Shown here: piece after piece, positions 1 to 5,935 of the stretch
How the letters are laid out: every line of letters begins with the position of its first letter
How positions within the stretch are numbered: the stretch's first letter is position 1
Source of the DNA: Clostridiaceae bacterium
Lineage (GTDB): Bacteria > Bacillota > Clostridia > DSM-8532
NCBI GenBank assembly: GCA_025361665.1
Contig: JANYKF010000371.1
Coordinates: forward strand, 1 to 5,935
Direction: 5' to 3'
Length of the DNA: 5,935 nucleotides
Notes under the pieces: generated by a model
What the model saw: the letters and a program-made list of their open reading frames with translations, nothing else
Told to the model about the DNA's origin: nothing
The model's database searches: none
Translations under genes and position numbers: made by a program

Positions 1-3000
1 ATTCTTGATCAGATACAGCATGATGTCATCCCGGGTCGAAATGACTTCAGGCAGGGTGGTGATGCCCGTGCGAACCAGTTCCTGCGCATTGTTGAGCCAA
101 ACATCCGTTCCGTGCGACAGTCCGGAAATGCGGATCAGCTCGGCGAACGTGGTGGGCATGGTATCCACCAGCATCTGGCGGACGAATTTCGTCCCGAACT
201 CTGGCACGCCGAACGTGCCGACATGGCTGTTGATTTGTTCCGGCGTTACGCCAAGCGGGGCTGTCGACCGGAAAATTTCCATCGTCTTCGGCTCTCCGAT
301 GGGGATGTCCAGGGCATTCAGTCCCGTGATGTCCTCCAGCATGCGGATGACGGTGGGATCGTCATGTCCAAGGATATCCAGCTTCAGGATGCGCCCCGAA
401 ATGGAATGATAGTCGAAATGGGTGGTGATGATGTCGGAATCCGCCGCGTCCGCCGGCCGCTGGATGGGGCTGAAATCATAGATGTCCTTGTTTTTCGGCA
501 CAACCATGACACCTCCGGGATGCTGGCCCGTCGTGCGCTTGATGCCGGTGCAGCCTGCAGCGAGACGGTCCCTCTCTGCTTTCGTGGGGTTCTTGCCGCT
601 TTCTTCACAGTATTTGCTCACGAACCCGAAGGCAGTCTTGTCCGCAACCGTGGCAATGGTTCCGGCCCGGAACACATACCCTTCGCCAAAAAGCTCCTCC
701 GTGTATTTGTGGGCGCGCGACTGATACTCCCCGGAAAAATTGAGGTCGATGTCCGGTTCCTTGTCTCCGTCAAAGCCCAGAAAGGTTTCGAACGGAATGT
801 CGTACCCGTCTTTGATCAGTGGAACACCGCATTTGGGACAGTCCTTGTCGGGCAAATCGAACCCGCAGCCGATGGCCTGGTCCTGATCGTGGAATTCCGC
901 ATGCAGGCACTTCCCGCACCGATAATGGGCAGGAAGCGAATTCACTTCGGTGATCCCGATGAGATAGGCCACGAGGGAAGATCCGACCGAACCCCGGGAG
1001 CCGACGAGGTAGCCGTCTTCGTTCGACTTGTGCACGAGCTTCTGCGCGATCATGTACATGACCGAGAATCCGTTTTTGATGATGGAATCCAATTCGCGAT
1101 CCACACGGATCTGCACGAGGTCCGGAAGAGGGGTGCCGTAGAGGGCGTGGATCCTGTTTTCGCTCAGGCGGCGGATGTCATCCTCCGCCCCGTCCATGTG
1201 CGGTGGAAACGTGCCTGAGGGAATGGGCCTGACCTCCTCCAGCCAGTCCGCCACCCTGTTCGTATTGGCGACAACCACTTCAAATGCCTTTTTCGAACCC
1301 AGATAGTCAAATTCTTCCAGCATTTCTGCTGTGGTCCTGAAAAACAAAGGCGGCTGGTTCGCTGCATCCTTGTATCCCTGGCCGGCCTGGAGAATCTTGC
1401 GGAAGACGGCATCCTCCGGATCGAGGAAGTGAACGTCACAGGTTGCCACAACCGGTTTCCGCATGTCTTCGCCAAGAAGGACAATGCGACGGTTGAAATC
1501 GCGCAGCGCTTCCACATCCTTTGCCTGTCCGTCAAGGAGCATGTACTGGTTGTTGCCTGTCGGCTGGATTTCCAGATAATCGTAGTAATCCGCGATCCGG
1601 CAGAGTTCGGCGTCTTCCTTTCCCAGCACGACAGCCCTGAAGAGTTCGCCGGCCTCGCAGGCACTGCCGACGACAAGCCCCTCCCGGTATCGGTCCAGGA
1701 GGGAACGCGGCACGCGCGGTTTCTTGTAAAAGTGGCGGAGGTGACTCTCCGACACGATCCTGTACAAGTTTTTCAGCCCCGCCTGGTTCTTCACAAGGAT
1801 GATGGCATGATAGCTTTCACTGTTCTTTGGATCCTTTCCCTCATTCACACTGCCTTGCTCGTCCGGCACCAGGTAGCACTCGATTCCGTAAAGGATTTTG
1901 ATGGGCATGTTGTCGCTCTTCGCAAGGGTTGACGCAATGTCCTGCGCATCAGGAAAGGCCTGCACGACTCCGTGATCCGTGATGGCAACGGCCTTGTGCC
2001 CCCAGGAGGCCGCACGCCGGACGATGGATTTGACCCCGCCGATGGCATCGAGCGCACTCATCTGCGTATGCAGGTGCAGTTCGACGCGCTTCGTCTCCGC
2101 CATGTCCTTCCGTTTCTGCAGAAGAAGCGGGGCGGGCGACATGTCCCTCATCATGATGGCCATTTCATTGGAAAACTTGTCATATTGCGCTTCTCCGCGC
2201 AACTTCACGCCGGCGCCCACGATGACCGCCGCTGTCAGGGCCTCTTCCCGGTCCTCATCCGGAAAACACTTGACGGTGACAGAGGAGGTACCATCCGTCA
2301 TGTCGAACGTGAAGATTTTCCGACCGCTCTTGAGTTCGCGCAATTCGGCCTTCAGCACCTGGCCCGCGATCACGACCTCGCCGGAATCCCACGTGACATC
2401 GATCATCGGGACGGCGGCTCCCTTGACCACACGCCCGTACATGGCGCCTTTTTCGTTCTTTTTGGATGCCCGCTGCGGAAACCCGCTGCCGCCCTTGCCC
2501 TGGAAACCACTGGGGCCGGGGACCGAAAGCGGCTTCACCTCATGCGAAACCGGGGGTGCGGCCATCGCTTCGGAAACCGCGCGCATTTCCGCCTCCTGCT
2601 TTTTTTCCAGATAATGCAATTCATGATCCGGATGCTGTTCCGGATCAATCAGATGTACCTTCACATCCCGGTTGAAACAGTTCTGCACGGCATGCTCGAT
2701 GCTTCGCACCGTGCCGGCTGCGGTCAAGGCCGCAGCGCAGGGTTTTTCCAGTTCGACCCGCATCGTGCCCTTGACACCCCGTGTCAGCCTGGCACCGTTG
2801 AGCAACTCGGCGATATGTCCCTGCCTGCGTTTGGCAAAACCGAGAATGAGATTTCCATGTTCCTGTGCGATTTGTTCGATCCCGAGCCGCAGCGCCATTT
2901 GCGGACGGATTTCCGTATCCACATGGAAATGATTGGCAAGGCTGCGCTCCAGCGCCTCGACGTCATCGAAATGAAGGGGATGGTTCATGATGAGCCCGAT

Positions 3001-3165
3001 TTCAAGCTTTTTGACCGGTTTGACATAGCAGATGCCGGATATCCGCGTATCCCGCAGAAGCTCCAGCAGGCGGACATCGGTGACGATATGGCCGAATGCG
3101 TCGGCAAACCCCGTGCATGGTTTCATCAGGATTTCAGACACAAAGCATGCCCCCTCTGTTTTCAT
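1..3165 (-). CDS. polC: PolC-type DNA polymerase III alpha subunit lacking the exonuclease domain (C-terminus beyond window)
   Basis: Replicative DNA polymerase of Bacillota; it extends primed DNA at the fork with the sliding clamp. I translated 1055 codons; the frame stays open at the left edge, so roughly 200 C-terminal residues are missing. Order: N-terminal domain (about 1-200), low-complexity linker (205-245), OB fold (about 258-342), PHP domain (about 359-580), then the polymerase core. PHP landmarks are HLH at 364-366, TDH at 396-398, YGIE ending at E429, H453, C503 and D577/H579. Polymerase landmarks are GSRGSVGSS near 722, a zinc module (C750, C753, C776, C779), the catalytic PDIDLNFS with D805/D807, KRTTGQHPGG, and the third aspartate D930 in KLDILGHDD. 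The D807-D930 spacing equals that recalled for Geobacillus PolC (975 to 1098). The exonuclease normally inserted between YGxE and the YHA segment is absent: only about 17 residues lie there and no DxETTG motif occurs anywhere. An in-frame TGA at 3232-3234 limits the start; ATG 3165 or GTG 3141 are candidates. Confidence 0.96.
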   Translation of the reverse strand, partial: MKTEGACFVSEILMKPCTGFADAFGHIVTDVRLLELLRDTRISGICYVKPVKKLEIGLIMNHPLHFDDVEALERSLANHFHVDTEIRPQMALRLGIEQIAQEHGNLILGFAKRRQGHIAELLNGARLTRGVKGTMRVELEKPCAAALTAAGTVRSIEHAVQNCFNRDVKVHLIDPEQHPDHELHYLEKKQEAEMRAVSEAMAAPPVSHEVKPLSVPGPSGFQGKGGSGFPQRASKKNEKGAMYGRVVKGAAVPMIDVTWDSGEVVIAGQVLKAELRELKSGRKIFTFDMTDGTSSVTVKCFPDEDREEALTAAVIVGAGVKLRGEAQYDKFSNEMAIMMRDMSPAPLLLQKRKDMAETKRVELHLHTQMSALDAIGGVKSIVRRAASWGHKAVAITDHGVVQAFPDAQDIASTLAKSDNMPIKILYGIECYLVPDEQGSVNEGKDPKNSESYHAIILVKNQAGLKNLYRIVSESHLRHFYKKPRVPRSLLDRYREGLVVGSACEAGELFRAVVLGKEDAELCRIADYYDYLEIQPTGNNQYMLLDGQAKDVEALRDFNRRIVLLGEDMRKPVVATCDVHFLDPEDAVFRKILQAGQGYKDAANQPPLFFRTTAEMLEEFDYLGSKKAFEVVVANTNRVADWLEEVRPIPSGTFPPHMDGAEDDIRRLSENRIHALYGTPLPDLVQIRVDRELDSIIKNGFSVMYMIAQKLVHKSNEDGYLVGSRGSVGSSLVAYLIGITEVNSLPAHYRCGKCLHAEFHDQDQAIGCGFDLPDKDCPKCGVPLIKDGYDIPFETFLGFDGDKEPDIDLNFSGEYQSRAHKYTEELFGEGYVFRAGTIATVADKTAFGFVSKYCEESGKNPTKAERDRLAAGCTGIKRTTGQHPGGVMVVPKNKDIYDFSPIQRPADAADSDIITTHFDYHSISGRILKLDILGHDDPTVIRMLEDITGLNALDIPIGEPKTMEIFRSTAPLGVTPEQINSHVGTFGVPEFGTKFVRQMLVDTMPTTFAELIRISGLSHGTDVWLNNAQELVRTGITTLPEVISTRDDIMLYLIKN
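3139..3156 (-). promoter_or_regulatory. Shine-Dalgarno plus GTG: alternative polC start
   Basis: On the minus strand GAGGGGG (3156-3150) sits 8 bases before a GTG (3141-3139) that is codon 9 of the polC frame. The ATG at 3165 has only a weak purine-rich stretch (GGAAACGGAA) before it. The GTG start would remove 8 residues and leave an N-terminus closer in length to Bacillus PolC. I see no way to decide from sequence alone, though the ribosome binding site favours GTG. Confidence 0.5.
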
Positions 3166-3249
3166 TGGTGTTCCGTTTCCGATTCCATTCCCGAAGCTGC
3201 ATGGAAAAACACAGGATGTTGTGGATGGATTTCACCGGCAACCGAGGAT

Positions 3250-3278
3250 ATTGTATCATATCCGGCCACGCGGAAAAA
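3250..3278 (-). promoter_or_regulatory. Probable polC promoter (extended -10)
   Basis: On the minus strand TGATACAAT (3258-3250) matches an extended -10 element, TGn followed by TACAAT. A 17-base spacer leads back to a poor -35 (TTTTTC, 3278-3273), which an extended -10 can tolerate. Initiation near 3243 would give a leader of about 80 bases before polC. It is the best promoter-like element I found between metY and polC and implies polC has its own transcript. It rests on consensus matching only. Confidence 0.5.
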
Positions 3279-3388
3279 CCTGATTTCCAAAACATTCTGG
3301 CACCGCAGGAAAAAATGGGGGGAACGATTTGCCTTTCTCGTCTCCGAATATCCGAGGCGGCAAGAATCATCCGATGAAATCCAAGACC

Positions 3389-3426
3389 GCAGAAGACCCG
3401 CCTTCCCTATGAAAAGCGGGTCCTGC
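3389..3426. repeat. Inverted repeat, GC-rich hairpin
   Basis: GCAG-aa-GACCCGC (3389-3401) pairs with GCGGGTCCTGC (3416-3426), giving an 11-bp stem with a two-base bulge and a 14-base loop. Neither strand shows a clear T-run after it, so a classical intrinsic terminator is not well supported. On the minus strand it would lie between metY and the polC promoter. Confidence 0.65.
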
Positions 3427-3428
3427 AA

Positions 3429-3443
3429 TGAATCCTTGATTCA
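3429..3443. repeat. Short inverted repeat TGAATC/GATTCA
   Basis: TGAATC (3429-3434) and GATTCA (3438-3443) form a perfect 6-bp stem around a CTT loop. It could be an operator-like site or just another member of the palindrome series. It would not be notable alone. Confidence 0.45.
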
Positions 3444-3472
3444 GGTGAAAAAACATACGTTTGTGAGCTTTT

Positions 3473-3499
3473 ATGCAGGATGTCTCTGAAATCCTGCAT
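3473..3499. repeat. Perfect 9-bp inverted repeat
   Basis: ATGCAGGAT (3473-3481) and ATCCTGCAT (3491-3499) are perfect reverse complements with a 9-base loop. On the minus strand the stem is followed by AAAAGC rather than T residues. On the plus strand the next hairpin begins at once, sharing base 3499. Confidence 0.8.
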
Positions 3500-3527
3500 G
3501 TTGAAGGCACATTTTGTGCCTTCAACA
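3499..3527. repeat. Perfect 13-bp inverted repeat with TTT loop
   Basis: TGTTGAAGGCACA (3499-3511) and TGTGCCTTCAACA (3515-3527) pair without mismatch around a 3-base TTT loop. This is the strongest hairpin in the window and abuts the preceding one. There is no downstream T-run on the minus strand, so its role as a terminator is uncertain. Confidence 0.85.
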
Positions 3528-3532
3528 CAACA

Positions 3533-3544
3533 AATCACGTGATT
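3533..3544. repeat. Perfect 12-bp palindrome AATCACGTGATT
   Basis: AATCACGTGATT is a perfect dyad with no spacer, so it suits a dimeric DNA-binding protein better than an RNA hairpin. It lies between two hairpin-forming repeats. No binding protein can be assigned. Confidence 0.7.
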
Positions 3545-3554
3545 CGGTGCCGTC

Positions 3555-3572
3555 CGGCGGCATTTGCCGCCG
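3555..3572. repeat. GC-rich inverted repeat CGGCGGCA/TGCCGCCG
   Basis: CGGCGGCA (3555-3562) and TGCCGCCG (3565-3572) are perfect complements; sterically the loop is ATTT (3562-3565). TGCCG at 3548-3552 can also pair with CGGCA at 3558-3562, so two mutually exclusive stems are possible. ATTCGG (3542-3547) could pair with CCGAAT (3570-3575) as an outer alternative. Confidence 0.75.
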
Positions 3573-3576
3573 AATG

Positions 3577-3605
3577 CATGCAAGGGGCAAAATGCAGCTT
3601 GCATG
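3577..3605. repeat. Inverted repeat CATGCAAG/CTTGCATG with inner GCA/TGC stem
   Basis: CATGCAAG (3577-3584) pairs perfectly with CTTGCATG (3598-3605). Inside, GCA (3587-3589) pairs with TGC (3593-3595) around AAA, separated from the outer stem by a 2x2 internal loop. It is directly adjacent to the A/T-flanked hairpin that follows. Confidence 0.75.
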
Positions 3606-3628
3606 AAAAAGTCGAAAATCAACTTTTT
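3606..3628 (-). terminator. Possible intrinsic terminator downstream of metY
   Basis: On the minus strand AAAAAGTTGA (3628-3619) pairs with TCGACTTTTT (3615-3606), with one G-U pair, around a TTT loop, so the stem ends in five T residues. It lies 38 bases after the metY stop. The A-run/T-run layout suits bidirectional termination, but the GC core is short, so it would be weak. An outer inverted repeat, CACGAG/CTCGTG (3630-3635 and 3660-3665), sits between it and the stop codon. Confidence 0.45.
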
Positions 3629-3665
3629 GCACGAGAATCATCCTTCAATGAAGACGAACCTCGTG

Positions 3666-4976
<1,311 letters not shown>

Positions 4977-5015
4977 TCATCTCTGCTGTTCCGTCATGTT
5001 CTGCCGCTCCGTCAT
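4977..5015 (-). CDS. Possible 12-codon leader ORF upstream of metY
   Basis: ATG at 5015 opens a 12-codon frame, MTERQNMTEQQR, ending in TGA at 4979-4977, four bases before the metY Shine-Dalgarno sequence. It has a GGAG at a 9-base spacing, and a second in-frame ATG (4997) has the same arrangement, because both come from the tandem repeat. It has no run of cysteine or methionine codons typical of an attenuator peptide. It may be a chance product of the repeat, but its position would allow translational coupling from the regulator gene to metY. Confidence 0.25.
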   Translation of the reverse strand: MTERQNMTEQQR

Positions 5016-5032
5016 GTTCTGCCGCTCCGTCA
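4991..5032. repeat. 18-bp tandem repeat in the metY leader
   Basis: CCGTCATGTTCTGCCGCT occurs twice in perfect tandem (4991-5008, 5009-5026) and its first six bases start a third copy (5027-5032), which includes the stop codon of the upstream regulator. The bases to the left (about 4982-4990) resemble a degraded further copy. Because 18 is a multiple of 3, the regulator's frame meets three successive in-frame TGA codons. Each minus-strand unit carries GGAG followed after 9 bases by ATG. Confidence 0.85.
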
Positions 5033-5476
5033 AATATGGTACATCGGTTCGATCAGTCCGTCGATTGCCCGCTTCTCTTCGGCCAGTTCTTCCAGGGTGA
5101 TGCGGTCAACAAGACGGTTGATGCTCAAATCCACCGGTTCCCAGACCATTTTCCGGATGCACCGCGACAACGTGTCCGCCTCCGGCGCACTTTCCAGATC
5201 ATTCTCCACCAGTGACAATTCGCCCTCTAGCGCCCGCAGCACATCACCCACGCGCATTCGATCGGCCGGGCAACCCAGCATGTATCCGCCTTGGGCGCCC
5301 TTGACGCTGCGAACAAGGCCTGCCTTCCGGAGCAGGGAAAACAGATGCTCCAGATAGCTGACCGAAATATCCTGCCGTTCTGCGATGAGATTGATCGGAA
5401 CATGTCCACCGCCGGCATGGACGGCCAAATCCAATATGGCCCGGAGGCCATAGCGCCCTTTTGTGGATAGTTTCAT
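5030..5476 (-). CDS. Rrf2 family transcriptional regulator, CymR-like (no Fe-S cysteine cluster)
   Basis: Small dimeric winged-helix DNA-binding protein of 148 residues, the usual Rrf2 size. The canonical start MKLSTKGRYGLRAILDLAVH is present, followed by the helix-turn-helix (about 28-50, IAERQDISVSYLEHLFSLLRKAGLV) and the wing with GAQGGYML (60-67). Only two cysteines occur (C69, C106); C106 sits where IscR has its last cluster cysteine but the other two are missing, so an IscR-type cluster is not expected. The C-terminus (TLEELA...MYHI) resembles Bacillus CymR, the repressor of cysteine-metabolism genes that works with CysK. Its place directly before metY supports a sulfur role, but the function is inferred. 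It starts 14 bases after the upstream Rrf2 gene, with AAAGGGG at an 8-base spacing, so the two are probably co-transcribed. Confidence 0.9.
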   Translation of the reverse strand: MKLSTKGRYGLRAILDLAVHAGGGHVPINLIAERQDISVSYLEHLFSLLRKAGLVRSVKGAQGGYMLGCPADRMRVGDVLRALEGELSLVENDLESAPEADTLSRCIRKMVWEPVDLSINRLVDRITLEELAEEKRAIDGLIEPMYHI

Positions 5477-5490
5477 GAAACGAACCCCTT

Positions 5491-5935
5491 TCAGATGGAA
5501 AAGTCGAGTACCGGAAAGGCATCCTCCTGCCTCACCGCTTCAGCCAGATCGGCAATAGTCACCTGCCCGAGCACCGCATCCATCGCCAGCATCATCTTGC
5601 ACCAGACTTTCCTTGTCACGCAGTGGCTCTCTTTTCCGCAGGGCTTTTCCGTCCCCCCGTCATCAAGGCAGAGCACGGGGGCCATCCGCCCTTCGACGGC
5701 GTGAAGCACGTCTCCGGCCGTGATGAGCGAAGGATCCCGGACAATCCGGTATCCGCCCTGCGGTCCGCGGATGCTTTCAACCACGCCGGCTTTTCGCAGC
5801 AGAAGAAAAATCTGCTCGAGATAGTTGTCCGACAATCTGCGCCGTTCCGCAATGCTGCGGATGCTTTCATAGTTCATGCCCGTGTGGATGGCCAGATCCG
5901 GCCCCAGGAGCACCAGGTCGGCGTCCATGCCCGGG
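5491..5935 (-). CDS. Rrf2 family transcriptional regulator, IscR-like with candidate Fe-S cysteines (5' end probably beyond window)
   Basis: Winged-helix Rrf2 regulator; 145 residues are visible from an ATG at 5928. Motifs include IAERRRLSDNYLEQIFLLLRKAGVV (helix-turn-helix, about 26-50) and GPQGGYRI in the wing (55-62). The cysteines C87, C97 and C103 (spacing x9 and x5) match the C-x5-C-x5-C cluster site of E. coli IscR in position, and C103 lies in HCVTRKVW, like KCLTHALW of IscR. The fourth IscR ligand, histidine, is arginine here; C110 is an extra candidate. This suggests a 2Fe-2S sensor, not proven. MDAD at the visible start resembles the MEAD or MKTD that follows the first few residues (for example MKIS) of many Rrf2 proteins, so the true start probably lies about four codons upstream, outside the window. 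It leads the probable operon with the CymR-like gene and metY; its promoter is not visible. Confidence 0.9.
   Translation of the reverse strand, partial: PGMDADLVLLGPDLAIHTGMNYESIRSIAERRRLSDNYLEQIFLLLRKAGVVESIRGPQGGYRIVRDPSLITAGDVLHAVEGRMAPVLCLDDGGTEKPCGKESHCVTRKVWCKMMLAMDAVLGQVTIADLAEAVRQEDAFPVLDFSI

Larger units (their letters stand above)
3166..3665. other. 500-bp non-coding region between metY and polC
   Basis: No convincing gene. Short open frames here (for example minus 3162-3428 and 3407-3622) have no recognisable domain, no good ribosome binding site, and run across inverted repeats. The polC-proximal part holds the polC promoter and a weak imperfect inverted repeat (TTGCC 3329-3333 with GGCAA 3359-3363, nested CTCG 3337-3340 with CGAG 3353-3356). 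The metY-proximal part (3389-3665) is a dense series of inverted repeats listed separately. The region has more A/T runs than the flanking genes. Confidence 0.8.

Noticed and set aside
112..1218. Plus-strand open frame of 368 codons
   Set aside because: It lies entirely antisense to the polymerase core of polC, whose catalytic motifs are intact; the translation shows no recognisable domain.
1810..1878. Exonuclease loss explained by a frameshift or broken gene
   Set aside because: The frame is continuous on both sides with family-like residues up to the junction and a plausible hydrophilic linker; no stop codons occur. A clean assembly collapse is not excluded but is unlikely, since no repeat flanks the junction.
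1972..3489. Plus-strand open frame of 505 codons
   Set aside because: Antisense to the polC N-terminal half, then running through the palindromic non-coding region; its composition is typical of a shadow frame in GC-rich DNA.
3162..3622. Two minus-strand short frames (3162-3428 and 3407-3622) as small genes
   Set aside because: No domain or convincing ribosome binding site; both span inverted repeats, and the first overlaps the polC promoter and start.
3389..3628. CRISPR array or classical insertion sequence in the palindrome cluster
   Set aside because: The stems differ in sequence, there is no constant direct repeat with spacers, no transposase, and no target-site duplication that I can see.

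Overview
The window reads as a chromosomal segment of a fairly GC-rich member of the Bacillota (Firmicutes). The main reason is a PolC-type replicative DNA polymerase, which is characteristic of low-GC Gram-positives and their relatives, next to Rrf2 regulators of the Gram-positive IscR/CymR kind. The high-GC third positions fit a GC-richer branch such as Negativicutes, but that placement is a guess. All recognisable genes lie on the minus strand. Long open frames on the plus strand are antisense shadows.

In transcription order (right to left): an Rrf2 regulator with three or more cysteines placed as in Fe-S-binding IscR (5491 to the right edge, probably lacking its first few codons); 14 bases later a second Rrf2 regulator that lacks the cysteine cluster and resembles CymR, the cysteine-metabolism repressor (5030-5476); then, after a 68-base spacer built from 18-bp tandem repeats, an O-acetylhomoserine sulfhydrylase (3666-4961). 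These three look like one operon coupling Fe-S or cysteine status to sulfide assimilation into homocysteine/methionine. A 500-base non-coding stretch follows (3166-3665). Its part next to metY is packed with perfect inverted repeats, and its part next to polC holds a plausible extended -10 promoter. Finally polC runs from about 3165 off the left edge, with 1055 codons visible and the C-terminal part outside.

The most unusual feature is polC itself. The PHP domain of normal PolC is interrupted by a 3'-5' proofreading exonuclease of about 170-200 residues. Here that exonuclease is missing and is replaced in frame by about 17 hydrophilic residues. The polymerase catalytic aspartates and zinc module are intact, and all nine metal ligands expected of an active PHP domain are present. 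Proofreading must therefore be absent, supplied in trans, or performed by the PHP domain, as is known for mycobacterial DnaE1.
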